Shown piece after piece: positions 35,453-46,350 of a stretch of 64,000 nt of DNA; within the stretch, counting starts at the first letter, position 1, and each line of letters opens with the position of its first letter. The translations under genes and the position numbers were made by a program. The DNA comes from Glandiceps talaboti (taxonomy: Eukaryota > Hemichordata > Enteropneusta > Spengelidae). The stretch covers positions 23,592,173-23,656,172 of the forward strand of contig NC_135562.1 in assembly GCF_964340395.1 (NCBI RefSeq), written 5' to 3'. The notes beneath the pieces were generated by a model. It ran no database searches, was not told the DNA's origin, and saw only the letters and a program-made list of their open reading frames with translations.

Positions 35453-35724
35453 TATACATATAATGGGAAGATTGGTTAACCTTCAGTATATGCAATTGTC
35501 ATGTTTTACAAAATAGGACAAAGAGGAGGGTTACTTTTTACAAATGGAGAATGGGGGAAGGGTCATGTTAAAATAATTTTTGGTACACAGCAAAGTATTA
35601 AGAAAACAAAAATCATGGTGTGCTGACATCAGATAGATCCAGTCAGCAGATAGTCTTGCATTTTCAGCTGGCAGGCTGCAATACTCTTTTGTGAATAATT
35701 CCTATGGTTTGTCAGAAGAATTTC

Positions 35725-35910
35725 TCCCTATGGTCACTTTTGCTATAAGGGGAAATATACATATATCTAGTGACAATATACACATTAAAATTTCTCCCTA
35801 TGGTCACTTTCACTGTAAGGGGAAATATACATATTATACCTAGTGACAATATACATGTACACATTAAAATTTCTCCCTATGGTCACTTGTACTATAAGGA
35901 GAAATATACT
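35725..35910 (-). repeat. Three-copy outlier of the 76-bp array
   Basis: Units with aaatttctccctatggtcac and aaggggaaatatacata, in the opposite orientation to the main array at 39180-43445. A further half unit is near 36905-36960. Confidence 0.85.
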
Positions 35911-36151
35911 CTGGAAATAACAGCGTTGAGGTTGCTTGCTTGTGGCAATGAAGAATGAGACAAGTTTCAAGCAAAGACAAACAATATAATCAGTGTCGGT
36001 AACTTTTCAAAGTATAAACAACATGGGATCCAACATCCAACGACTCTGTTTACTGATTAGGACACTGCATGTGATAATGATCAACTGGGGCAGTGTGGCT
36101 CATACCAGAGGCTCATACCATTATGAAGTATAATATTAGATACAATTTCGT

Positions 36152-36176
36152 AAACAACAACAACAACAACAACAAC
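36152..36176. repeat. (AAC)n microsatellite
   Basis: Eight or so aac units. Confidence 0.9.
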
Positions 36177-36655
36177 TTCATCTTATTATAATTCAAGCTA
36201 CATACAACATGTTATTTGTTGATCACTGAAATCAGTATTGAAATGGTTTTATTATTGTATCTATTCATGTACTTCGAATGATTTATTTTGTTATCCAACA
36301 GGCGCACAAGTAGCACTACTTTTACAAAATGAAGTCATCCCTCGAAAAATAGTTCATGTAAATTTACGCTCAAAAGTTGGGAGAGTTGAAAAAAAATACT
36401 CGACATGTGATCGATTTATCATTATTTAAAACTCAACTGTTTGTCTGACATGTAAATAATTGACTTTGGCTTTCCCATCGACTTGCAAGGGTAGACGATG
36501 CCTCCTGTAAACATGTTATACCAAATCAAGTACTGTTGTCTTCGCTTGGTACATGTAATTCTGACATCTTTGCTATGATCATACATCCTCTGATTAGCAA
36601 GATGATGACTTCAATTCTGGTCGAAACATTGTGTGACTGTACAAACGTGTGTGGT

Positions 36656-36833
36656 CAATCTGATTAAAATCCGATGTGGTGAAAGCGGCTAGATGTCCTT
36701 ATTTACCTCTATTCATCGTGTTGTGACGTTTGTTTTGTTCAATCACTGCGAACAAAACAAAGTCACAACACGATGAATAGAGGTAAATAAGGACATCTAG
36801 CCACTTTCACCACATCGGATTTTAATCAGATTG
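36656..36833. mobile_element. Foldback MITE related to 15801-15992
   Basis: The arms begin caatctgattaaaatccgat and are repeated inverted at the other end; the centre carries cacaacacgatgaatagagg and its complement. The terminal 20 bases are nearly the same as in the MITE at 15801, while the inner arms differ. No clear target duplication was found. Confidence 0.8.
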
Positions 36834-37752
36834 GTCTTTACCTAAATTGTCCTTGCTTGAAGCTCACTTCATGCAAGCAACCGCAACTCTCTACATTCCA
36901 TAGTTGTACATATACCTAGTGAAAATATATACATATGAATTTCCCCCATGGTCACATTTCCTGACTTGAGTTTGTGCTCATTGATTGCCAAAAATGGATA
37001 AAATGTTAGCCTGCTAAAGGAAAAAGAAAGGAAAGATGAAAGAAGTTTCTATAATGCTGCATCAACTAGTAACCACTATGAATTCTAACACAATTTATCT
37101 CTGCTACATTAACACAATAAACATATTTATCTTTATTGGTAATACTGCATTCACAAACACCATCTTTTGGGAGGCTACATGGAAAAAAATACAGCTTTCA
37201 AAAAAGGTATATAGAAAATTAAAGAAACTGATTTTCTTTACATAATACTTCATCAAATTACCTCTGAAACCTCAGGGAAAATACCCCTGGAGCTTCTACT
37301 GACATCCTCTCAGGTCGATACTGAAGAGAAGGGGGCACTCCCTCTCTTGCTATCAAAGATGTCTTATTTTTGTAGTCTTTCTTGTGTTTTGTTGTGGTGG
37401 ATTGGAGATGGTGGTTATTGAACAAATATGGGACATTGCAAATGTTTGGAAATGTAGCTTATTAAGAGTATATGTGTAATGAATAAAAAAAATGCGTAGT
37501 CTGATTGCTTTCAATTTGATGCATATGATAATGTATGTCCTGTCATGTTGTAATCAACGTATAAACTTAGAAATGTCACATTTTTGTTGCCATTGTTGTG
37601 TCTGGAAAAGTACTGCATCATGCCAAACACGGGTACATAGTGGATGACACATTATTGATTACAGTACAGTTACCATATCACGCTCCCACGTCAAAAAAAA
37701 ACGCACTGTAAGACATGTTTAGCCATAGTTCTCTTCATCATGAATGAATATA
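36834..37752. other. Intronic DNA, no gene recognised
   Basis: AT-rich with short open frames lacking support. Confidence 0.35.
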
Positions 37753-38037
37753 TCATGCTATATTAACGTAGTGACGTTGCACCACCTCATTAACATGACA
37801 GGTCAACCTGATTCCGCGGTATTTTTCAACTATGAGGGTATTGTTTCGGAAACGCGATCGTAAACGTATTTTAGATCGATGTTGTTGCACATTAGTGATC
37901 AGGTTGGTCCAGTGATATGCAAGTGTGGCATGGGTGGTTATGTTTTGGTTACATTTGGTGTTTTGGCAATACTTTTGGATCGATGAAAATCGGATGTCAC
38001 CGTTTTGGTAATGGCTTGGCCAAGCTTGGTTTCCCAA
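37753..38037 (-). CDS. Small reading frame at right end of the 5.6-kb unit
   Basis: 94 codons (MGNQAWPSHYQNGDIRFSSI ... HVNEVVQRHYVNIA), starting 15 bases inside the right inverted repeat. There is no recognised domain. It is listed because its position mirrors the frame at 32843; it may be chance. Confidence 0.25.
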   Translation of the reverse strand: MGNQAWPSHYQNGDIRFSSIQKYCQNTKCNQNITTHATLAYHWTNLITNVQQHRSKIRLRSRFRNNTLIVEKYRGIRLTCHVNEVVQRHYVNIA

Positions 38038-38514
38038 CTTGTGTTGTATTTATGACATCGCTACCAATTTTATAAGAATATCGCCAATCCCTATAATAAT
38101 GTCATTGTTCTGTATTAGGACCGTCATAGACAAGAATAACACCATTTAGGAAAGGAATAACAGTTTACAAGCGACTGTGCTTCTGACAAGTTCATAGTGA
38201 TGAGTAGGGAACATTTTAGATTAACTAATAACTTCTTTTATAAACTATCTATGAAGATTATCGGTCATTACGAAACCTTCAAGTTCAATTTGACATGTTC
38301 TGTAACTAGTGTGGTAGCTAGGTAATACATGTATATGTATATTTATAGTTATGCTTGAACTAATAATTAATATTAAAGAATTTATGTAAGAAACAGGGAG
38401 AAGAACAAATATTTACATGTACCACATTTCAGACAAAGCTATACATGGTACGCCATTGTATAAAAAGTCAAAAACAGGGTGACCGACCCCCCTCCCAATC
38501 CACCCCCTCCCCCC

Positions 38515-38800
38515 ACCCAGGCTGAAGAAACTGACCAGTCCCTTATGACTGCTTTCCATGCTGATGAAGTTCCATTTATGACAACTCGCTGACGATCAGT
38601 TAGCCATGCCTTGACCCACTGAAGGACAGGACCAGTTATACCATGGTTTTCCATTTTGTTAATTAATCTGACATGGGATACTTTGTTGAAAGCCTTTGCA
38701 AAGTCTAAGTATATAACATCTACATATTGTGTCGTTTCATCCAGAAATTTGAGTAAGTTAGTAAGACATGACTTCCCTTGACAAAAACCATGTTGCAAGA
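38515..38800 (-). pseudogene. LINE reverse transcriptase fragment
   Basis: Reads QHGFCQGKSCLTNLLKFLDE, then VDVIYLDFAKAFNKVSHVRL and VLQWVKAWLTDRQRVV, the fingers/palm start of a CR1/Jockey-type reverse transcriptase. The catalytic DD box is absent; the fragment is truncated at both ends and lies antisense, directly upstream of the SET exon. Confidence 0.85.
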
Positions 38801-38832
38801 TGAGAATCTGATATATGTGTTCTTTTTTACAG

Positions 38833-39029
38833 TATCGATGCTACAGCTAGAAGAACCAAACTCATGTATGGGGCGTTTGGTAAATCATGGGGTACCAAAT
38901 TCCAAAATGAAATTACTTAAATTGGATGGATCACCAGTGCTTTGCCTCTTCACAATTAAAGATATTGAAGAAGGAGAAGAAATTCTCTGTGATTATGGTG
39001 TGAAGAATTTGCCATGGGAGCAAAAACAG
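38833..39029 (+). pseudogene. SET-domain (KMT5A/SET8-like) exon with frameshift
   Basis: The exon has acceptor tcttttttacag and donor gttggt. Its beginning reads IDATA in one frame; after one extra A (38849) the next frame reads EEPNSCMGRLVNHG, then KLLKLDGSPVLCLFTIKDIE and EGEEILCDYGVKNLPWEQ. This is the C-terminal half of a SET methyltransferase domain. RLVNHG stands for the usual RLINHS/NHS motif, and GEEILCDYG for GEELLYDYG. KMT5A methylates histone H4 Lys20. The Ser to Gly change, the Tyr to Cys change in the DYG motif, and the frameshift suggest a relic, though a single-base assembly error cannot be excluded. No N-terminal SET exon was found upstream. Confidence 0.7.
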
Positions 39030-39179
39030 GTTGGTGCAATCTCCTGTATCCTAAATAGCAAAATTAATGGTAGCCGAAAATATCTCACTATCGAGTAATA
39101 TACTACCTCTGATAGCAGAAAAAGGTTTAAGTTGCCATAAACATATCATTTCTATTCCCAATATAGTGACGAGTGAAAA

Positions 39180-40385
39180 CTTTTGGCAATCAATGAGCAC
39201 AAACTCAAGTCAGGAAATGTGACCATAGGAGGAAATTTATATGTATATGTTGTCGCTAGGTATATGTATATTTCTCCTTATAGTAAAAGTGACCTTAGGG
39301 AGAAATTTTAATGTGTATATTGTCACTAGGTATACATGTATGTATCATTTCCCCTTATGGTGAAAGTGACCATAGAGGGAAATATTAATGTGGATATTGT
39401 CACTAGGTATATGTATATTGAACACATATTGCCTGGCCATGAGGGCTATAGCACCTGTTTATTACACCCGGGGGACTGTGAGTTACCAGAATCACATGCT
39501 ATTTCCCTCGGCCTTCGGCCTCAGGAAATAGCATGTAATTCTGGTAACTCACAGTCACGAGGGGGTAATAAACGGGTGCTATAGGCCAAATATAGGCCAG
39601 GCAATATGTGTTTTATAATATACCTCATGAAAATCTTGCTCTCTTCTCTTGAGGTTGGCAGACGACATCGTTCGAAGCTGCCATTTTGACCTTGCTGTGA
39701 ACTTTTAATGTGTATATTTTCACTAGGTACATGTATATGTATATTTCCCCTTATAGTGAAAGTGACCATAGGGAGAAATATTAATGTGTATATTTTCACT
39801 AGGTACATGTATATGTATATTTCCCCTTATGGTTTAAATGACCATAGGGAGAAATATTAATGTGTATATTTTCACTAGGTACATGTATATGTATATTTCC
39901 CCTTATGGTTTAAATGACCATAGGGAGAACTATTAATGTGTATATTTTCACTAGGTACATGTATATGTATATTTCCCCTTATAGTGAAAGTGACCATAGG
40001 GAGAAATATTAATGTGTATATTTTCACTAGGTACATGTATATGTATATTTCCCCTTATAGTGAAAGTGACCATAGGGAGAACTATTAATGTGTATATTTT
40101 CACTAGGTACATGTATATGTATATTTCCCCTTATGGTTTAAATGACCATAGGGAGAAATATTAATGTGTATATTTTCACTAGGTACATGTATATGTATAT
40201 TTCCCCTTATGGTTTAGATGACCATAGGGAGAAATTTTAATGTGTATATTTTCACTAGGTACATGTATATGTATATTTCCCCTTATGGTTTAAATGACCA
40301 TAGGGAGAAATTTTAATGTGTATATTTTCACTAGGTACATGTATATGTATATTTCCCCTTATGGTTTAAATGACCATAGGGAGAA
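39180..40385. repeat. 76-bp tandem array, left block
   Basis: The unit carries aatgtgtatattttcactag, gtacatgtatatgtatattt and ccccttatggtttaaatgac then catagggagaaat. It is partly self-complementary (tatttccccttatggt against accatagggagaaata). Period 76 bp (39781 to 39857). It is interrupted by the MITE at 39421 and ended by a LINE at 40386. Confidence 0.95.
39421..39612. mobile_element. Palindromic MITE inside the 76-bp array
   Basis: The terminal inverted repeats are aacacatattgcctggcc and its complement. The inner arms (ctatagcacc, gactgtgagttaccagaat, catgctatttcc) close on tcggccttcggcct. The whole folds into one long hairpin. Confidence 0.8.
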
Positions 40386-41685
40386 TTAATGGAACATATC
40401 ATTGTGTCAAATTTAATGAAACACCTGGAAAAACATCAAATAATAACAGACTTGCAACACGGCTTTCGCCGACGTCGCTCATGTACTACTCAACTACTCC
40501 TTACAGTATCTGACTTGGCTAAACACTATGATAATAACAAACAGGTTGACATAAATGTATTGGATTTTTCCAAAGCATTTGACGTAGTAAATCATCGTAA
40601 GCTGCTGGCCAAACTTCATTTTTATGGTATACACGGGAGTACCCTAGCTTGGATCAAAAGTTTTCTTGAGGGTAGATCTCAACACATCGTAGTAGATGGT
40701 ATTTCATCAAAACCTGCTCCAGTTCTATCAGGTGTGCCTCAGGGCACAGTACTGGGCCCTGTACTTTTCCTTTGTTATGTAAACGACATCACCGAAAACA
40801 TTCAATCTCAACTTCGCCTGTTTGCAGATGATGCGCTGTTATATCGACCAATAAGATCTGAGAGAGACCATATCATCCTTCAAAATGACCTGAACCTTCT
40901 AGAACATTGGGCTGAAAAATGGGACATGAAATTTAATACATCTAAATGCTATGTGTTGTCCATAAAGCGCCATGGAGCCAAAGCCATTCGTTTTTATACT
41001 ATGTGCAATACGCTATTGAAATCTGTGAACTCTATCAATTATTTAGGTGTACTTTTCAGCGACAATTTATCATTCTCACCCCATATCACACATATTTGTT
41101 CTAAAGCTAGTCGTACTCTTGGATTCCTCATGAGAAACCTTCGCAACTGTCCAACAAAGTTACGCGAAACTGCATACATATCGATGTGTCGTTCTAGCTT
41201 AGAATATGCAGCCCCCATTTGGGATCCATACTTAGTAAAGGACATTGTAAGAATTGAAAAGATCCAGCGACGAGGTGCTCGTTTTGTTAAACGAGACTAT
41301 TCTAGAAGATCCAGTGTAACAAACATGCTACAGAGTTTGAAATGGGAACCATTAGCAGATAGACGACAAAATGCTAGATTAATATTACTATTCCAAATTG
41401 TAAATGGGGAAATAGCAATCACTAGAGACACCAGTCTTCTAGCACCAGGTAGAAGAGGCCGTTTTAAGCACCTTGGGTTTAAACACCAAGCATATCAGCA
41501 CAGTTTCTTTCCTAAAACCATTAGGGACTGGAACTCACTAAGCCCTGATATGAAAGTCTGTCAGGACACTGATACTTTCAAGGCAAATCTACATAAACAC
41601 TACTACTAGGTTTTTGTATGCACCCCTTCCCCCAGCTGTGATATCCGTAAGGAGATTAGCTGGTATTATATAGATAGATAGATAG
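40386..41685 (+). mobile_element. 5'-truncated LINE inserted in the 76-bp array
   Basis: The LINE replaces nothing: array sequence ...catagggagaa stops at 40385 and aactattaatgtgtat resumes at about 41686, so one unit was split. The 3' end is a short UTR and a TAGA microsatellite tail. A possible target duplication is only the 4-bp AGAA. Confidence 0.9.
40389..41609 (+). CDS. LINE reverse transcriptase, N-terminally truncated (406 aa)
   Basis: C-terminal part of a non-LTR retrotransposon ORF2, open to its natural stop. Seen in order: LQHGFRRRRSCTTQLLLTV (fingers), INVLDFSKAFDVVNHRKLL (palm, first Asp), VLSGVPQGTVLGPVLFLCYV (primer-grip region), and LRLFADDALLYRPI with the FADD catalytic box. 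The thumb follows, then the CR1/Jockey-like tail SSLEYAAPIWDPYL and RIEKIQRRGARFVKRDYS. Endonuclease and upstream domains are lost through 5' truncation. The open frame and lack of stops show that this is a recent insertion. It cannot move by itself. Confidence 0.9.
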   Translation: MEHIIVSNLMKHLEKHQIITDLQHGFRRRRSCTTQLLLTVSDLAKHYDNNKQVDINVLDFSKAFDVVNHRKLLAKLHFYGIHGSTLAWIKSFLEGRSQHIVVDGISSKPAPVLSGVPQGTVLGPVLFLCYVNDITENIQSQLRLFADDALLYRPIRSERDHIILQNDLNLLEHWAEKWDMKFNTSKCYVLSIKRHGAKAIRFYTMCNTLLKSVNSINYLGVLFSDNLSFSPHITHICSKASRTLGFLMRNLRNCPTKLRETAYISMCRSSLEYAAPIWDPYLVKDIVRIEKIQRRGARFVKRDYSRRSSVTNMLQSLKWEPLADRRQNARLILLFQIVNGEIAITRDTSLLAPGRRGRFKHLGFKHQAYQHSFFPKTIRDWNSLSPDMKVCQDTDTFKANLHKHYY

Positions 41686-43445
41686 AACTATTAATGTGTA
41701 TATTTTCACTAGGTACATGTATATGTATATTTCCCCTTATGGTTTAAATGACCATAGGGAGAAATTTTAATGTGTATATTTTCACTAGGTACATGTATAT
41801 GTATATTTCCCCTTATGGTTTAAATGACCATAGGGAGAACTATTAATGTGTATATTTTCACTAGGTACATGTATATGTATATTTCCCCTTATGGTTTAAA
41901 TGACCATAGGGAGAACTATTAATGTGTATATTTTCACTAGGTACATGTATATGTATATTTCCCCTTATAGTGAAAGTGACCATAGGGAGAAATTTTAATG
42001 TGTATATTGTCACTAGGTACATGTATATGTATATTTCCCCTTATGGTTTAAATGACCATAGGGAGAAATATTAATGTGTATATTTTCACTAGGTACATGT
42101 ATATGTATATTTCCCCTTTTGGTTAAAATGACCATAGGGAGAAATATTAAAATGTGTATATTGTCACTAGGTACATGTATATTTCCCCTTATAGTACAAG
42201 TGACCATAGGGAGAAATTTTAATGTGTATATTGTCACTAGGATGTATATGTATATTTCCCCTTATAGTGAAAGTGACCATAGGGAGATATTTTAATGTGT
42301 ATATTCTTACTAGGTACATGTATATGTATATTTCCCCTTATGGTTTAAATGACCATAGGGAGAAATATTAATGTGTATATTGTCACTAGGTACATGTACA
42401 TGTATATTTCCCCTTATAGTACAAGTGACCATAGGGAGAAATTTTAATGTGTATATTGTCACTAGGTACATGTATATGTATATTTCCCCTTATAGTGAAA
42501 GTGACCATAGGGAGATATTTTAATGTGTATATTCTCACTAGGTACATGTATATGTATATTTCCCCTTATGGTTTAAATGACCATAGGGAGAAATATTAAT
42601 GTGTATATTTTCACTAGGTACATGTATATGTATATTTCCCCTTTTGGTTAAAATGACCATAGGGAGAAATATTAATGTGTATATTTTCACTAGGTATATG
42701 TATATTTCCCCTTATAGTGAAAGTGACCATAGGGAGAAATTTTAATGTGTATATTGTCGCTAGGTACATGTATATGTATATTTCCCCTTATGGTTTAAAT
42801 GACCATAGGGAGAAATATTAATGTGTATATTTTCACTAGGTACATGTGTATGTATATTTCCCCTTATGGTGAAAGTGACCATAGGGAGAAATATTAATGT
42901 GTATATTTTCACTAGGTACATGTGTATGTATATTTCCCCTTATGGTGAAAGTGACCATAGGGAGAAATTTTAATGTGTATATTTTCACTAGGTACATGTA
43001 TATGTATATTTCCCCTTTTGGTTAAAATGACCATAGGGAGAAATATTAATGTGTATATTTTCACTAGGTACATGTATATGTATATTTCCCCTTTTGGTTA
43101 AAATGACCATAGGGAGAAATATTAATGTGTATATTTTCACTAGGTATATGTATATTTCCCCTTATAGTGAAAGTGACCATAGGGAGAAATTTTAATGTGT
43201 ATATTGTCGCTAGGTACATGTATATGTATATTTCCCCTTATGGTTTAAATGACCATAGGGAGAAATATTAATGTGTATATTTTCACTAGGTACATGTGTA
43301 TGTATATTTCCCCTTATGGTGAAAGTGACCATAGGGAGAAATTTTAATGTGTATATTTTCACTAGGTACATGTATATGTATATTTCCCCTTATGGTGAAA
43401 GTGACCATAGGGAGAAATTTTAATGTGTATATTGTCACTAGGTAC
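41686..43445. repeat. 76-bp tandem array, right block
   Basis: Continuation of the array at 39180-40385 with about 23 units. Subtypes differ at ttatggtttaaatg, ttatagtgaaagtg, ttttggttaaaatg and ttatagtacaagtg. A two- to three-unit block near 42640-42900 is repeated near 43090-43300. Confidence 0.95.
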
Positions 43446-43588
43446 ACAAGGGAAGGATATTTTACCTCTTTTGATTGTGCCATGTGTGTAACCTGTTGAT
43501 CTGTGCCATGAGTATAACATTTCATTACATTCTGAATAAATATGATGAACTTCAGTTCAGTGTTATACCGGTATGTATCATAGAAACA

Positions 43589-43590
<2 letters not shown>

Positions 43591-43660
<70 letters not shown>

Positions 43661-43746
43661 CAATTTCAATTGAGAAATGCCAATGATATTGGGTGAGGAC
43701 AATTTTCCTTTTTTTGACAGGTTCAATGTGTTTTACAGTATCATGG

Positions 43747-43799
<53 letters not shown>
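43591..43799. repeat. Two (GT)n microsatellites with shared flanks
   Basis: GT runs at 43591-43658 and 43751-43799. Both are preceded by tatcatrgaaac and followed by gaacaayt, so the unit including the GT run was duplicated. A diverged relative of the downstream flank lies at 55698-55870. Confidence 0.9.
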
Positions 43800-43801
<2 letters not shown>

Positions 43802-44003
43802 CAACTTACACAGATTGCTTTAATATTTGGTAGAGATGTTACTTATGATGTCTCGTGAGAATGTTGCTCAAATAAACATTACACCACAGGTTTGAAATTT
43901 GGGTCATAAAATGTGAAAAGTGCACACTTTATGAATAAACAACCATGAATGACATTTCAAAACATTCTAAACCAAACCTTTTCTATGTATCATTTCATTT
44001 CAG

Positions 44004-44054
44004 GAGGGAGCTCCTTCCAAAGTGATCCAGACCACAATTCCTCAGCAGTACCAG
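44004..44054 (+). CDS. Unrecognised gene, exon a (17 codons)
   Basis: The acceptor is catttcatttcag and the donor gtagga. Read in the phase demanded by the later exons it gives GSSFQSDPDHNSSAVP, ending with G that joins CC of the next exon (Ala). In another phase it would read EGAPSKVIQTTIPQQYQ, but the next exon then stops after 12 codons. The upstream partner is unknown; the SET exon at 38833 ends in phase 0 and does not fit directly. Confidence 0.5.
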
Positions 44055-44425
44055 GTAGGAACATATATACATGACTCTGGATTTCTGTTATTTTACTTTG
44101 CATATATAATCATCACATATCTTACTGTATGTAAGATTTGACCGTTATTCTTGTATATACAAGACTAATATATTCTTGATTCATGGAATCACACAATAAC
44201 ACAGATGTGAACACTAAGGAATAACTTACCTGTAACTTAGTTTAACTTGATCATGAAAGCCAGGCTCTATACTATCCATATTGATGCATTGCTTGGTTGT
44301 AACAATTCTGTTGTTTGTATATATATGTTGAATGTTGCACATATGTACTGGAGTGTATGTATATGATGTACATTTGTTTGTGTTATTATGACCAATAGAA
44401 TAATTTACATTGAATTTCGTTTCAG

Positions 44426-44476
44426 CCACCAGAGTCTCAGCTCAAACTATGTGTGATTCAATAGGCAAAGTTGATG
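44426..44476 (+). CDS. Unrecognised gene, exon b
   Basis: The acceptor is gtttcag and the donor gtaagt at 44477. It reads TRVSAQTMCDSIGKVD plus G, phase 1 at both ends. No domain is recognised. Confidence 0.6.
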
Positions 44477-45743
44477 GTAAGTACAGGTACTTCAGCTTTG
44501 ATAACATCACCACTACATACTTAAGTCCAGTTTACCTGCATCCTTCTCACACACAGATGACACTTATTGTCTACATAGATTTATCAATAACCGCCTATCT
44601 TATTTTACCAAATGACTTCAGCATGTGAAATCTAGTGCTAACCACCATCTTATCCATTGTATAACTCCATATATTTGTATTGCATACTCAGTGTTTGGGT
44701 TATAGTTTATACACAATATGACAAATTACCTCAATGCACAATTGAATTTACTGATATGTTGCAATATTTCTGAAAATTTAAAGCTTATCCTTAAATTCAC
44801 AATTTTACAATAATTTCCACATTTAAGGGAACATGGAAAAATTCTGCTCATACATGTCTGTATTATCCATTCTATACTACTACAGCAGTTCTGGAACATA
44901 TCTTATTTTTTGCAATAATTTATAGTGACATCAATTGTGCACATTGATCCCCATTTTGTTTCTTTACATTTGGTAGCGCCATATCTTATTCACTAAGGAG
45001 ACACTTCCCGGTGACATATAATGTGAATGTAATGACTTTTAATTTCCCATATCATGTAATGGGGAGATATTGACATAGACATATGATAAGTCTTCATATC
45101 CACACCCAAGAGAACAAACCCACCACAGTTTACATTTCAGACTTTAGACAGAAATGCAAATTTTAGACAGAATGTGAATATCACTCATCACAACGTTCAC
45201 ATTCCTAAAACATACCCTCACTGAATTTTAGTTTAATCGGTCTAGTAGTTTTTGAGTTTTGATTTTTAGAAAAATGTATTATGCTAATTTTTATACCAGA
45301 TAGGCCAGTGTATCACCATTTTTCTTCATATCCAAACCACATGAACATACCTTCAAAATATTTCAGCTTAATATGCCCAGGTAATTTTTATTTGAGACTT
45401 CTAACCCCAACAGCATATTTCAAGACCTAATATATTTTGGTTTTTCACATTCACTAGAAATATCAACAGCAAGTGTAAGCAAGATCAGTTGATCTTTTTG
45501 TAACAAAAATCTTATTTTTTAACCCATATCCCATACATGTAATGTGATCAACTAGAAACCATAAGTGATGTCCTCACCAACTATCAAAACAATTGGCCCA
45601 ATGACTTCTTGACTTTAATAAGTGGTAGTAGAAATATGTACCTTAGCTATAATACTTTGGGGAAGTTTTGAAATTACCACCTGCAGAATACATGTGAAAT
45701 TCTAGTCAATAATGCAATTATAATTACTTTACCTTTATTGCAG
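44477..45743. other. Intron between exons b and c, no other feature
   Basis: AT-rich sequence without a recognised repeat or gene. Confidence 0.4.
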
Positions 45744-45815
45744 TTGGGGATCTTGGTGCTTCTAATAAAACCAATAATGAACAGCCCAAATATCATACTT
45801 TCAAGACAAATGCTG
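45744..45815 (+). CDS. Unrecognised gene, exon c
   Basis: The acceptor is tttattgcag and the donor gtaagg at 45816. It reads (V)GDLGASNKTNNEQPKYHTF then KTNA plus G. Polar, low-complexity residues suggest a disordered tail. The phase-1 junctions match exons b and d. Confidence 0.65.
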
Positions 45816-46019
45816 GTAAGGACAATTATTTTTTTTTTCTTTTTGTGTTTACCGGTAATGAGTAATGCATTGCTGCTGACATTAATCGAAACTACTCAGA
45901 TTTTAACATTTAATTTAGTATGTATTTGCGTACTAAGTAAATATGGGTTCATAACATTAGCAAGTTAACTAGGTATTTGATAAGCAAATATATTCCTTTA
46001 TGGCAAAAACAAAAATGCT

Positions 46020-46350
46020 CAACGGGCAACTAAACCCAACATATTGGGCAGGTAGGTCAATTTAAAAAAAAAATAGTAATCATGATATAGGAAAAAAATC
46101 CAAGTTGATTTTATTCACTCATTTTAATTTTATCACTTGAAATATCAATAAATTTCCAGTTGTACAGTTTGGAAATGAACGCAAATTTACTGTTAAACTA
46201 ATTGTGTAGCTCCTCTTGAAATGTTAAGACCCACCAAATGAAACCCTAGAATTATTTTAGCCACCCCTTCTATTAGCTACACTACAGTGGATATGTGCAA
46301 TTAAGATGTGGTATGCATTAAAAACCGTGATAACCAACTACATTACCAGT
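46020..46350 (+). repeat. Dispersed repeat copy, plus orientation
   Basis: Partner of 16140-16535 (reverse complement) with the same order of words: caacgggcaact, gggcaggtaggtcaattt, tagctcctcttgaaat, gttaagaccca, agaattattttagccacc. Confidence 0.6.

Larger units (their letters stand above)
32551..38148. mobile_element. 5.6-kb unit bounded by 96-bp inverted repeats
   Basis: 32551-32646 and 38052-38148 are inverted copies with only a few differences (tgacggtcctaatacagaac, tattatagggattggcgata, gatattcttataaaat). Short reading frames start just inside each end and point inwards (32843 plus, 38037 minus), echoing the layout at 25721-30162. The interior has since taken in a LINE and a MITE. Whether the whole was one transposon is inference. 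Confidence 0.45.

Noticed and set aside
36238-36429. Possible exon after ttatccaacag reading GAQVALLLQNEVIPRK
   Set aside because: The acceptor is plausible but the frame ends soon, no donor fits, and no family is recognised.
38833-44054. Direct joining of the SET-like exon to the gene end at 44004
   Set aside because: The SET exon ends in phase 0 while the later exons need one extra base; no intermediate exon was seen, so the link is left open.
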